Part shown: positions 8,102-17,245 of the stretch, piece by piece | How the letters are laid out: each line of letters begins with the position of its first letter | Numbering within the stretch: the first letter of the stretch is position 1 | DNA from: VRUE01 sp963774555 | GTDB lineage: Bacteria > Actinomycetota > Thermoleophilia > Solirubrobacterales > 70-9 | Direction of reading: 5' to 3' | Assembly: GCA_963774555.1 (NCBI GenBank) | Contig: CAVZFL010000001.1 | Location: 1,054,001 to 1,118,000, forward strand | Length of the DNA: 64,000 bases | Made by a program: the position numbers and the translations under genes | The notes under the pieces: generated by a model | Told to the model about the DNA's origin: nothing | Database searches by the model: none | The model's input: only the letters and a program-made list of their open reading frames with translations

Positions 8102-9066
8102 TCGCGATCGAGGTCCACCTCGACGCCGACGCCGCCGCGACGATGGCGCGCGACGTCCGCGCCGGCCTCTCGGGCGAGTTCAAGGAGCTGGCGCCGAAGT
8201 ACTTCTATGACGAGCGCGGCTCGCAGCTCTTCGAGCAGATCACCGAGCTCGACGAGTACTACCCGACCCGGGCCGAGCGTTCGATCCTCGCCGCCCGTGC
8301 CGCCGAGATCCTCGCCGCCGCCGGCAGGCCGCCGACCCTGGTCGAGCTGGGCTCCGGCTCGGCCGCCAAGACCCGCCACCTGCTCAGCGCGATGCGCGAT
8401 GCCGGCTGCCTCGGCACCTACGTCCCCGTCGACATCTCCGAGGAGATCACCCACGAGACCGCCGACCTGCTGGTCCAGGAGTACCCCGGCCTCGCCGTGC
8501 ACGGGCTCGTCTGCGACTTCGAGCACCACCTCGAGCGCATTCCCGAGGTCGACGACGGCCGCCTGATCGCCTTCCTCGGCGGCACGATCGGCAACCTCTA
8601 CCCGAGCGCCCGCCACGACTTCCTCTCCCGCCTCGCGGCCCTGATGGGCCCGGGCGATCGCCTGCTGCTGGGCACCGATCTGGTCAAGGAGAGCGACCGG
8701 CTCGAGCTCGCCTACGACGACCCCGGCGAAGTCACCGCCGAGTTCAACAAGAACGTCCTGCGCGTGCTCAACCGCGAGCTGGGTGCCGACTTCGACCTCG
8801 ACGCCTTCGAGCACGTCGCTCGCTACGACGCGGGAGAGGCCCGCATGGACATCCGGCTGCGCTCGCTGGCCGAGCAGACGGTGCGCCTCGAGGACCTCGA
8901 CCTCGAGGTCGAGTTTGCCGCCGACGAGGAGATGCGCACCGAGATCTCCTCCAAGTTCACCCGCGACCGGCTGGAGACGATCTACAAGGGGGCCGGCCTC
9001 GAGATGAGCGGTTGGTTCACCGACGCCGACGGCGATTACGCCCTCAGCCTCGCCCGCGCCCTATAG
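8098..9066 (+). CDS. egtD: L-histidine N-alpha-methyltransferase EgtD
   Basis: A 322-residue SAM-dependent methyltransferase that trimethylates histidine to hercynine, the first step of ergothioneine synthesis. The diagnostic block KYFYDERGSQLFEQITELDEYYPTRAE spans about residues 34-60, the SAM motif ELGSGSAAKT 83-92, and FLGGTIGNLYP is near residue 160. The C-terminal RMDIRLRS and SSKFTRDRLE segments complete the histidine-binding EgtD domain. It is coupled to egtB by a four-base overlap. Its stop overlaps by six bases the stop of the convergent deacetylase gene. Confidence 0.96.
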   Translation: MIAIEVHLDADAAATMARDVRAGLSGEFKELAPKYFYDERGSQLFEQITELDEYYPTRAERSILAARAAEILAAAGRPPTLVELGSGSAAKTRHLLSAMRDAGCLGTYVPVDISEEITHETADLLVQEYPGLAVHGLVCDFEHHLERIPEVDDGRLIAFLGGTIGNLYPSARHDFLSRLAALMGPGDRLLLGTDLVKESDRLELAYDDPGEVTAEFNKNVLRVLNRELGADFDLDAFEHVARYDAGEARMDIRLRSLAEQTVRLEDLDLEVEFAADEEMRTEISSKFTRDRLETIYKGAGLEMSGWFTDADGDYALSLARAL

Positions 9067-10076
9067 CTCCCAGTAGTGGCCGATCTGAGCCGCCGCGCGG
9101 GAGGTCAGCAGCGCCTCCGGCGCCGCCATGATCGTCTCGCCCTCGCCGCCGAGGGCAGCCAGCGTCACCCGCACGCACTCGGCCAGCGCCTCGACTTCGT
9201 AGCCGCCCTCCAGCACCGCGCCGAGCGGCACGCCCAGCTCGGCGGCGAAGTCGCGCACGTGGCAGGACATCTGGGCGAAGGAGGTCGCCTCCAGCTCGCA
9301 CCCGGCGAGCGGATCGGCGCGGTGGGCGTCGAAGCCGGCCGAGATCGAGGACCAGCTGCGGTTCGAAGGCCCGGCCCGCCGGCAGCACGATGTGCTCCAG
9401 CAGCGAGAGCCAGAGGTCCTCGCCGGAGCCGGCGGGGACGGGCAGGTTGATCGTGAATCCCTCGCCCGATCCCGAGCCGACGTCGCTCGAGCGGCCCCGA
9501 TCCCGGGATAGATCCCGGACTGGTGGATGTTGGCGACGAGGACGTCGTCGCGGCGGCGGAAGATCTCGGCCGTGCCGTTGCCGTGGTGCACGTCCCAGTC
9601 GACGACGAAGCACCCGCTCGACCCCGAGCTCGCGGATCGCCAGCTCCGTCGCCACCGCGAGGTTGTCGAAGAGGCAGAAGCCCATCGCCCGCTCGCGTTC
9701 GGCATGGTGGCCGGACGGGTGCCGGCGCAGAAGCCGACGCTGTCCTCGCCGGCGAGCAGCGCCCGCACCATCGCGCAGGCGCCCCCGGCCGCTCGCCGCG
9801 CAGCCTGCCAGGACGCCTCGACCGCGTAGGTGTCGGGATCGATCGCACCGCCGCCGCGGGCGCAAAGCTCGCGGATCGCGACCACGTGCTCGGCGCTGTG
9901 GACCAGCTCCAGCTCGGCCTCGCTCGCCAGCGGCGCCTCGCGCCGCTCCCAGCCCAGCCAGCCGTGCCGGTCGAGCGCCCGCTCGATCGCCAACAGCCGC
10001 TCGGGCCGTTCAGGATGCCATGGCATCACCGCGCGGGGATCGTGCTCGAGGCACCGGGGTGGCTGAAGTAGAGCAC
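9061..10076 (-). pseudogene. Histone-deacetylase-family (AcuC-like) amidohydrolase, broken by about five indels
   Basis: Joining three reading frames gives a near-complete zinc-dependent class I/II HDAC-fold protein. The start is GTG 10076 (VLYFSHPG). Then come PERPERLLAIERAL, a GHHAERERAMGFCLFDN block, VVDWDVHHGNGTAEIF (Asp/His zinc region), SAGFDAHRADPL and LEGGYEVEALAE. Frame changes are needed near 10045, 9720, 9612, 9500 and 9345. Because every family motif survives, consensus error is likelier than decay. Relatives deacetylate acetyl-lysine, acetoin-pathway proteins or polyamines. The gene is divergent, 31 bases apart, from a GNAT/acyl-CoA-synthetase fusion, which suggests opposing roles in protein acetylation. 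Confidence 0.8.
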
Positions 10077-10107
10077 GCGCTCGACTGTATCCGCGTACGA
10101 TCGATGC

Positions 10108-12818
10108 GTGGCTGCCAGATATCCCGGCCACCGGGAAGCCGACGTCGTCCTCCGCGACGGCTCGACGGTTCACCTGCGCCCGGTCCGCGCCGACGACGAG
10201 GCGGCCCTGCTCGATCTCCTCGACCGTCTCGGCCCCGACTCGCGCATGTTTCGCTTCTTCTCCGGCGCTCCCGACCTCGAGCAGGCGGCGCGCGAGATGG
10301 CCGACGTCGACTACGGGCGGCCGCTACGGCCTGGTCGCGACCCGCGGCGCCGACGACAACCCTGGTCGGGCACGGGACCTACGTGCAGAGCTCGCCGACC
10401 CGCGCCGAGGTCGCCTTCGCGATCGCCGACGAGTGCAGGGGCAGGGTCTCGGCACGATCCTGCTCGCCCACCTGGCCGAGGTCGCCGAGCAGAACGGCGT
10501 CGCCGTCTTCGTCGCCGAGGTGCTGCCGCAGAACCACCGCATGGTCGAGGTCTTCCGCGAGAGCGGCTTCCCGGTCGAGATCTCCTCGATTCCGGGCGCG
10601 ATCGAGGTCGAGCTGCCGACCGTCGTTCTCCGCGCGAGGCGATCGAGCGCTTCGAGGAGCGCGACCGGCTCGCGGCCGAGGCGGCCGTCCGCCGCTTCCT
10701 CGAGCCGCGCTCGGTCGCCGTCGATCGGCGCCTCGCGGCGGCGCGGCACGGTCGGCGGCGAGGTCTTCCACAACCTGCTCGAATCGCGACTTCGAGCGGG
10801 GTCGTCTACCCGGTCAACCCGGCCAGCGACGTGGTGCAGTCGGTGCGCGCCTACCCCTCGATCGCGGCGATTCCCGGCGAGGTCGACCTGGCCGTGATCG
10901 CGGTCCCCGCCGCCGCGGTTGTCGACGCGGCCCGCGAGTGCGCGCGCGCAAGGGTGTCCAGCGCTGGTCGTGCTCTCCGCCGGCTTCGCCGAGGTCGGCG
11001 GGGACGGGGGCGAGCGCGAGCGCGAGCTGGTCGAGATCTGCCGCGACGGCGGGCATGCGGCTGGTCGGCCCGAACTGCCTCGGCGTGCTCAACGCCGAGC
11101 CGGGGCGCGGCCTCAACGCGACCTTTGCTCCCCAGGCGCCTCCGTCGGGCAACGTCGGCTTCGTCACCCAGAGCGGCGCCCTCGGCCTCGCCCTGATCGA
11201 CCTGGCCGCTGATCGCGGCCTCGGCGTCTCCTCCTTCGCCTCGATCGGCAACCGCGCCGACATCACCGCCAACGACTTCCTCGAGTACTGGGAGAGCGAT
11301 CCCTCGACCGAGCTGGCCCTGCTCTACATCGAGTCGTTCAGCGACCCGCCGCCGCTTCTCCCGCCTCGCGCGCCGCATCGGCCGCAGCAAGCCGATCGTC
11401 GTCGTCAAGAGCGGCCGCTCGGTGTCGGGAGGACGGGCGACCGGCTCGCACACCGGCGCCATGCTCTCCGCCTCCGACGTCACCGTCGACGCCCTCTTCG
11501 AGCAGGCGGGCGTGATCCGCACCGAGACGCTCTCGCGAGCTGCTCGACGTCTCGGCGCTGCTCTCCAACCAGCCGCTGCCGGCGGGCAATCGCGTCGGCA
11601 TCCTCACCAATGCCGGCGGTCCCGGGATCATGTGCGCCGACGCCTGCGAGGCCGCCGGGCTGGAGGTTCCGGAGCTTCCCGCCGAGCTGCGAGAGGCGCT
11701 GGCTGAGTTCCTGCCGTGCCGGAGGCCTCCCTTGCCAACCCGGTCGACATGATCGCCACGGCCAGCGCCGGTCATTTCCGCCAGGCGATCGGGACGCTGG
11801 CGGGGTGGGACGGTGTCGATGCCCTGATCGTGATCTTCATCCGGCCGCTGCTGACCAGGGCCGAGGACGTCGCCGAGGCCGTGCGGGACGCCCTCGCCGA
11901 GCTGCCGCGCGCGGTTCCCGTCCTCAGGCCGTCTTCATGTCCTCCCGCGACCGGGCGGCCGCCACGGGCCACGCCGCGCCCGTCTACCTCTATCCGGAGG
12001 ACGCGGCGAGGGCGCTTGGGCGAGCGATGCGCCACGTCGAGTGGCGCGCCCGCCCCGAAGAGGAGTCGCCCCAACTGCAGGACACCCGCCCCGACGAGGC
12101 CGCCGGGCTGCTGGCCCTGGCGCTGGAGCGCAAGCAGGAGTGGCTCGGCGCCGAGGAAATCGCCCAGCTGCTCGACTGCTACGGAATCCCGACGCCGGTC
12201 TGGCGCCCGGCCGCCGGTCCCGCCGCCGCCGCTGCAGCTGCCGCGGAGCTGGGCGGCGAGGTGGCGCTGAAGGGGGCGGGGGAGGGGCTCGTCCACAAGA
12301 CCGAGCTGGGCGCGGTCCGGGTCGGCCTCTCGGGATCGGAGCAGGTCGGCCGCGAGGCCGAGGAGATGGACCGACGCCTCGCCGCCGCCGGGATCGAGCG
12401 CCGCAGCTTCATCGTCCAGGAGATGGCCGCGACGGGTGCGGAGCTGCTGATCGGCGTGGTCAGCGATCCCGTGTTCGGTCCCGTGCTCGCCTGCGGCGCC
12501 GGCGGCACGCAGGCGGAGCTGCTCGGCGACGTCGGGGTGCGGATCTGCCCGATCACGCGGTCTGAGGCGGCGGAGACGATCCGCTCGCTCAAGACCTTCC
12601 CGCTGCTGAGCGGATTCCGCGGCAGCCAGCCCGCCGACCTCGATGCGCTCGAGGGCCTGCTGCTGCGGGTCAGCGCGCTGGTCGACGCCCACCACGAGAT
12701 CGCCGAGCTCGACCTCAACCCCGTGATCGCCGGCCCCGACGGCGCGGTCGCAGTCGACGCCCGCGTTCGCGTCAGCGTCGCCGCCCCGCGGCCGCCCTGG
12801 CCGAAGACCTGGCGCTAA
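10108..12818 (+). pseudogene. GNAT acetyltransferase / NDP-forming acyl-CoA synthetase fusion (Pat-like), broken by about twelve indels
   Basis: Pieced across frames, this encodes about 900 residues. An N-terminal GNAT domain starts VVLRDGSTVHLRPVRADDEAALLDLLDRL and contains QGLGTILLAHLAEVA as the acetyl-CoA loop. It is followed by an acetyl-CoA-synthetase-like region (VYPVNPASDVV, VGPNCLGVLN, VTQSGALGLALID, GRATGSHTGAM) and an ATP-grasp domain (KGAGEGLVHKTELGAVRVGL to the end). The last part, about 11935-12818, is intact. Frame changes recur about every 100-200 bases from 10320 to 11930. Related fusions are protein lysine acetyltransferases that tune acetyl-CoA synthetase. The start is GTG 10108. 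Confidence 0.8.
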
Positions 12819-12831
12819 GGCGGGTTGAGGA

Positions 12832-12975
12832 GAGGGATGCCGGTGGCCCTCACCGGGAATTGACACCCCAGCGCTGCGCGCTGGGGTGAACCTGGAGCGC
12901 GGCCTCCGGCCGTGCAATAGACAGATTGCATAGGCCGCTTCGCGACATTCCCGGAGAGGGCCACCGGCATCCCTC
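12832..12975. repeat. Cruciform repeat A (29-bp outer arms, structured core)
   Basis: Outer arms 12832-12860 and 12947-12975 pair over 29 bases with one mismatch. Inside are a perfect 11-bp hairpin with a three-base loop at 12864-12888 and a second hairpin with the arms GTGCAAT/ATTGCAT. The core holds the blocks GAATTGA, GAGCGCGGCCT, GATTGCAT and CCGCTTCGCGACATTC, which recur in reverse orientation in element B. With element B and the 157 bases between them (no gene seen, only short hairpins) it fills the 479-base gap between convergent genes. Confidence 0.85.
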
Positions 12976-13132
12976 CCACAGCATCCGCAACCTTCAAGCG
13001 CGGCAGAGCCGAAGCGCTATCCGGTCTGAAGCTCTTCAAGCTCTGGAGAGTCGTCGCGGCTTCAGTGTCATCAAAGCTTTCCGACCCTCGTGCGGCGCTC
13101 GAATTTTGAGGTTTTCTGAGCCCCTGTCGTGA

Positions 13133-13278
13133 GAGGAGTCTGGTCGCCCTGCAGTCGAATGTCGCGAAGCGGCGGAAATGCAATCCGGTGTTTGCGTGGC
13201 CGCAGGCCGCGCTCTTCATCAGCACCTCGCGCGTAGCGCGTGGTGCTTCAATTCGACTGCAGGGCGACCAGACTCCTC
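13133..13278. repeat. Cruciform repeat B (28-bp perfect outer arms, same core inverted)
   Basis: Outer arms 13133-13160 and 13251-13278 are perfectly complementary over 28 bases but unrelated in sequence to the arms of element A. The core, read on the - strand, contains the same GAATTGA, GAGCGCGGCCT, GATTGCAT and CCGCTTCGCGACATTC blocks in the same order. A 12-bp hairpin with loop GTA corresponds to the 11-bp hairpin of A. Core conservation with non-homologous but self-complementary arms is the odd feature. Confidence 0.85.
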
Positions 13279-13297
13279 CCCCACAAGGGTCGTGAAA

Positions 13298-14236
13298 TCA
13301 ACCTGAGGGAGCGAGGGCCTCGATCAGCTCGCCGAGCTTGTCGGGAGTCGTGATCGGGGTCAGGATCGGCAGGGTGATGCCGCCCTCGACGAAGGCGCCG
13401 ATCCGCTCCACCATCTGCTCCGGGGAGCCGAAGATGAACATCTCCTCGATCAGCTCCCAGGGAGCCGCCGCGGCCGCGGCCTGGCGGTCGCCGGACTCCC
13501 AGGCGGCGATCATCGCGTCGATCTGATCGCCGTAGCCGAGCCAGCGGTAGAAGGCGGCGTAGACCGGCACGGTGATGTAGGAGGAGAACATGAAGCGGGC
13601 CAGCGGCTCGACCGCCTCGCGCTCGCCCGGGATGCAGAAGAAGCGGCAGAGCAGCTCGAAGCCCTGCGGCGCGCCCTCGAGCTGGGCGGTCACCTTGGGC
13701 AGGCCGCCGAGCGGCAGGAAGTTGGTGAAGGCGCCGTCGCCCTGCTCGACCGCCAGCTCGAGCATCTTGCCCCGCAGCGCTGCCAGCACGATCGGCACCC
13801 GCTGCGCCGGCGCGCTCTCCAGCTTGAAGCCGCTGGCGGTGCGCTCGCCTTCGAGCGCGGTGCGCAGGAAGCCGAGCGTCTCGCGCACCCGGCTCAGCGG
13901 CCGCTCGAAGGGAATCCCGTTCCAGCCTTCGACGATGCGGTCCGAGGATGACCCGATGCCGAGCACGAAACGCCCGCCCGAGGCGTCGGCGAGCGCCGCC
14001 GCCTCCTGCGCCAGCAGCGCCGGCCCGCGCTGGAAGACGCCGACGATCCCGGTTCCCAGGCGCGCCCGCTCGGTCCAGGCGGCGCTCAGCGCCAGCGGCG
14101 TGAAGCCGTCGGGACCGTTCGTCTCACCGCTCCAGAAGTCGGTGTAGCCGCTCGCCTCGGCCCGCTTCACCAGCTCCTCATGGGCGGCAAGCGAGAGCCC
14201 CGGCAGCGGAAGAGTCAATCCCCAGCGTTGCGCCAC
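13298..14236 (-). CDS. LLM-class F420-dependent oxidoreductase (second)
   Basis: A 312-residue luciferase-like protein. It opens WGLTLPLPGLSLAAHEELVKRAEASGYTDFWSGE and has the SGGRFVLGIGSSSDRIVEGWNGIPFERPL block near residue 95, which lines the F420/flavin site. VPIVLAALRGKMLELAVEQGDG and the C-terminal FIFGSPEQMVERIGAF segment are typical. I placed the start at GTG 14236, which restores the family N-terminus; the frame stays open to 14533 but the extension has no homology pattern. The start codon lies inside one arm of the hairpin at 14228-14288. The substrate is unknown. Confidence 0.87.
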   Translation of the reverse strand: MAQRWGLTLPLPGLSLAAHEELVKRAEASGYTDFWSGETNGPDGFTPLALSAAWTERARLGTGIVGVFQRGPALLAQEAAALADASGGRFVLGIGSSSDRIVEGWNGIPFERPLSRVRETLGFLRTALEGERTASGFKLESAPAQRVPIVLAALRGKMLELAVEQGDGAFTNFLPLGGLPKVTAQLEGAPQGFELLCRFFCIPGEREAVEPLARFMFSSYITVPVYAAFYRWLGYGDQIDAMIAAWESGDRQAAAAAAPWELIEEMFIFGSPEQMVERIGAFVEGGITLPILTPITTPDKLGELIEALAPSG

Positions 14237-14288
14237 CCCCAGAACATATCCGCCACCTCCTCCGCTTCGCGTCCGGGGGTGGCGGCAA
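14228..14288. repeat. Hairpin over the start of the F420 oxidoreductase gene
   Basis: Arms TTGCGCCACCCCC and GGGGGTGGCGGCAA pair with one bulge. The 34-base loop contains CCGCTTCGCG, the string shared with the elements at 4923, 12832 and 13133. The left arm covers the GTG start of the - strand gene, so the structure could mask translation initiation. Confidence 0.6.
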
Positions 14289-14366
14289 TCGCCGACTCGG
14301 CGCCGCTCACGAAGAATCAGATCGTGACGTTCGCTAATCGGTGCGTCATGGATAGGGTGCTGGTTC

Positions 14367-15353
14367 ATGGACGCAAAGCCCGACCGCAACCTGGCACTGG
14401 AGCTGGTCCGCGTCACCGAGGCGGCGGCGCTCGCCGCCGCCCGCTGGGTCGGCCGCGGCGACAAGATTGCCGCCGACCAGGCCGCGGTCGACGCGATGCG
14501 CTTCGTCCTCGATTCGGTCGCGATGGACGGCATGGTCGTGATCGGGGAGGGGGAGAAGGACGAGGCGCCGATGCTCTACAACGGCGAGCAGATCGGCGAC
14601 GGCAGCCCGCCGGTGGTCGACATCGCCGTCGACCCGCTCGAGGGCACCCGCCTCTGTGCCCTCGGCATGCCCAGCGCCCTGGCCGTGATCGCCCTCGCCG
14701 AGCGCGGCACGATGTTCGATCCCGGCCCCTGCGTCTATATGGAAAAGATTGCCGGTGGCGAGGAAATCGCCGACCTGCTCGACCTCGACCGGCCGCTGCC
14801 GGAGACCCTGAAGCTGATCGCAGAGCGCAAGGGCGGCAGCATCGGTGACGTCACCGTCGTCATGCTCGATCGTCCCCGTCACGAGGACGCGATGCGCGAA
14901 GTGCGCGAGGCCGGTGGACGCATTCGCCTGATCACCGACGGCGACGTCTCGGCCGCCCTGCTCGCGGTCAGCGATCGCTCTCCGGTCGACCTGCTCTGGG
15001 GCATCGGCGGCACCCCCGAGGGCGTGCTCTCCGCCGCCGCGCTGAAGTCGATGGGCGGTCAGATGCTCGGTCGCCTCTGGCCCCGCAACGACGAGGAGCG
15101 CAGCGCCGCGGTCGAGGCCGGCTACGACCTCGACTGCATCCTCAGCGCCGACGATCTCTGCTCCGGCGACGACGTCTTCTTCTCCGCCACCGGCGTCACC
15201 GATGGCGACGTGCTGCAGGGGGTGCGCTACCGCGGCCCCGGCGCCAGCACCGAGTCGCTGGTGATGCGCTCCCGCTCCGGCACCGTCCGGCGCGTGCACG
15301 CCCGCCACGATCGCTCCAAGCTGAGGGCGATCATCGGCGAGCGCTATGGCTGA
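14367..15353 (+). CDS. glpX: Class II fructose-1,6-bisphosphatase
   Basis: A 328-residue GlpX, the gluconeogenic phosphatase used by most Actinobacteria. The lithium-sensitive phosphatase signature is clear: VIGEGEKDEAPMLYNGE (about residues 57-75) and VDIAVDPLEGT (about 84-94) supply the metal ligands. LITDGDVSAALLA and GIGGTPEGVLSAAALK follow. Length and ends match the family. It is monocistronic here, after the divergent F420 oxidoreductase and before a winged-helix regulator with its own palindromic site. Confidence 0.96.
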   Translation: MDAKPDRNLALELVRVTEAAALAAARWVGRGDKIAADQAAVDAMRFVLDSVAMDGMVVIGEGEKDEAPMLYNGEQIGDGSPPVVDIAVDPLEGTRLCALGMPSALAVIALAERGTMFDPGPCVYMEKIAGGEEIADLLDLDRPLPETLKLIAERKGGSIGDVTVVMLDRPRHEDAMREVREAGGRIRLITDGDVSAALLAVSDRSPVDLLWGIGGTPEGVLSAAALKSMGGQMLGRLWPRNDEERSAAVEAGYDLDCILSADDLCSGDDVFFSATGVTDGDVLQGVRYRGPGASTESLVMRSRSGTVRRVHARHDRSKLRAIIGERYG

Positions 15354-15374
15354 TCTGACCGCTAAAACTCATTT

Positions 15375-15389
15375 GTTCTAAGATAGAAC
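15375..15389. promoter_or_regulatory. Perfect palindrome GTTCTA-AGA-TAGAAC, likely operator
   Basis: A perfect six-base-arm palindrome lies 41 bases before the winged-helix regulator start, where an operator is expected. A related AGAAC...GTTCT palindrome lies before the TetR gene at 18219. Confidence 0.6.
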
Positions 15390-15429
15390 CTCAGCATTCC
15401 CAGGCAACACAGGGAGAGGGGGTCGAATC

Positions 15430-16467
15430 GTGCTCGATGCTGGTCCTCGCGGTGCAACCGCGCCGATTGACGACCAAGACACCACCGAAGCGGACTTAGC
15501 CTGCGAGTACCCGTTCCGTGCCGGCGGCTACGTGCTCTCGCTCTTCTCCAAGGCCCTGCACGGCCTCGTCCTGCGCGCCCTCTCCACTGGCCCGCTCCGC
15601 CTCGCCGATCTGCGGCGCACGGTCGGCGGCCCGGCGCCGTCGACGCTGCGGGGCAACCTCGACAACCTGATCGCCATGGGCGCCCTGGAGAAGCGACATG
15701 GCAACGGCAACGGCAACGGGCGGATAGGCGTCGTCGACAACGCCCTCACCCCGCTTGGCGCCGAGCTGCTCGCCGTCGCCGATTCGGTCGAGGCCTGGCT
15801 TGCCAGGGCACCGGACGGCCCTCTCCACCTGGAAAGCGAAATGGGAAAAGCGACGATCAAGGCGCTGGTCGGAGGCTGGGACTCAACCATGCTGCGGGCC
15901 CTCGCCGTGCGCCCCTTCTCGCTGACCGAGCTCGACAACTTGATCAGCGCCTACAGCTATCCCGCTCTGGAGCGACGGTTGGCGGCGATGCGCCTGGCCG
16001 GCTTCATCAGCCCGGCGCGGCGCAACGGCGGCGCTGCCCCCTACACGGTTGCCGAGTGGTTGCGCCAGGCGATGGGCCCGCTGCTTGCCGCGATTCGCTG
16101 CGAGCGCCGACATCTGGCAGCGGAAGCCGCCCCGCTCACCCGTCTCGACGTCGAGACGATCCTGCTGCTGGCGGTGCGGCTGGTCGAGCTCTCCTCGCGG
16201 GCCTCGGGCCACGCCCAGCTCGCCGTCTCGGCGGGCGACGATTCCGCCTGGCGCTCGGCCGGGGTGCGCCTCTCGATCGAGTCGGGACGGATCGTCGGCT
16301 GTACCTCGAAGCTCGACTCAGCTCCCGACAGCTGGATTCGCGGCTCGGCGACGGAGTGGCTGGACGCGCTCGTGCGCGGCGACTCCGCCCAGCTGGAGGT
16401 CGGCGGCGACCGCGAGCTCACCCTCGATCTCGTCGACGGCCTGCACCACAGCCTCTTCGCCGTCTAG
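15430..16467 (+). CDS. Double winged-helix (HxlR-like) regulator with SCP2-like C-terminal domain
   Basis: A 345-residue predicted transcription regulator. Residues about 25-125 form one HxlR-like winged helix (LVLRALSTGPLRLADLRRTVGG..TLRGNLDNLIAMGALEKR). Residues about 140-215 form a second (TMLRALAVRPFSLTELDNLI...LERRLAAMRLAGFI). The last 110 residues look like the SCP2-type domain often fused to such regulators, probably for a hydrophobic effector; that part is inference. The start GTG 15430 has AGGGAGAGGGG upstream. The palindrome at 15375 suggests autoregulation. It begins a regulator-only stretch with three TetR genes. Confidence 0.75.
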   Translation: MLDAGPRGATAPIDDQDTTEADLACEYPFRAGGYVLSLFSKALHGLVLRALSTGPLRLADLRRTVGGPAPSTLRGNLDNLIAMGALEKRHGNGNGNGRIGVVDNALTPLGAELLAVADSVEAWLARAPDGPLHLESEMGKATIKALVGGWDSTMLRALAVRPFSLTELDNLISAYSYPALERRLAAMRLAGFISPARRNGGAAPYTVAEWLRQAMGPLLAAIRCERRHLAAEAAPLTRLDVETILLLAVRLVELSSRASGHAQLAVSAGDDSAWRSAGVRLSIESGRIVGCTSKLDSAPDSWIRGSATEWLDALVRGDSAQLEVGGDRELTLDLVDGLHHSLFAV

Positions 16468-16495
16468 GGCCGACAACGCACCGAGGCGGTGGCGC

Positions 16496-17245
16496 TCAAG
16501 CCCCGCTCTCGTCGCCCTGCAGCGCCTTCTCGGCCGCTTCGCGCTCCTTCTCCGCCGCCGTCTCGCCGACGTAGGGAACCAGCAGCTCGAAGGTGAGCTT
16601 GGGCAGCAGCTGGGGCAGCCTCGTGGCGTCGCCCAGGGCGACCTCCTCGTAGACCTGGGCGAAGACGGCGCCGCCGGCGATGGTGGCGAGGTTCGGCAGC
16701 TCGGTGGGAGCGTTGTCGAGCTCTCGCTTGCCGTCATCGAGCAGTGCCGCGAAGCGATGGAAGGTCTTGCGGAAGCGCTCTGTCGCCACCGGGCCCACCG
16801 TTCCCATCTCGATCATCATCACCCGGGCGACGTCGGGATCGGCGGCGAGCCACTCGAGGATCGCGGCCAAGCCTTCGCGCACCCGGGTGGGCCAGGGCTC
16901 GGGCTGGTCGTAGGCGGCGGCGATCTCGGCCTCGAGGTCGTCGATCAGCACGTCGTTGGCGGCGAGGAAGCAGTCTTCCTTGTTGCCGAAGTAGCGGTAG
17001 AAGCTCTCGCGCCCGACCCCGGCGGCTTTGAGGATGTCGGCGACCGAGGTCGCCTGGTAGCCCTTGTCGGCGGTCACCCGGACGACAGCCGCGATCAGCC
17101 GTTCGCGCTGCGAGCGCGCGACCAGCTCACGGGGCAGGCCGTGGCGGCCGCGCGGCAGCTTCCAGAGATGGAGGTCCTGCTCGAGGTCTGCTGTTGTGCC
17201 GGCTGCTGGGTTGGAGTCGGCTTGATCGGCGCGCGAGCCGCTCAT
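16496..17245 (-). CDS. TetR/AcrR-family regulator
   Basis: A 249-residue regulator. The helix-turn-helix is at about residues 45-92 (RERLIAAVVRVTADKGYQATSVADILKAAGVGRESFYRYFGNKEDCFLAA). An alpha-helical ligand domain ends in a Glu/Lys-rich tail. The start ATG 17245 overlaps by one base the TGA of the upstream TetR gene (TGATG), so both are one transcript. It is related in layout to the two adjacent TetR genes (shared LPxL near the C-terminus), which suggests local duplication. Ligand and targets are unknown, since no transporter or enzyme gene adjoins. Confidence 0.88.
   Translation of the reverse strand: MSGSRADQADSNPAAGTTADLEQDLHLWKLPRGRHGLPRELVARSQRERLIAAVVRVTADKGYQATSVADILKAAGVGRESFYRYFGNKEDCFLAANDVLIDDLEAEIAAAYDQPEPWPTRVREGLAAILEWLAADPDVARVMMIEMGTVGPVATERFRKTFHRFAALLDDGKRELDNAPTELPNLATIAGGAVFAQVYEEVALGDATRLPQLLPKLTFELLVPYVGETAAEKEREAAEKALQGDESGA

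Noticed and set aside
9061..12818. Programmed frameshifting or a novel split-gene system
   Set aside because: Breaks are too many, have no common slippery site and affect two unrelated genes equally, so consensus error is simpler.
12976..13132. Gene or tRNA between the two cruciform elements
   Set aside because: There is no frame with codon bias and no acceptor/T-loop pattern; only small hairpins are visible.
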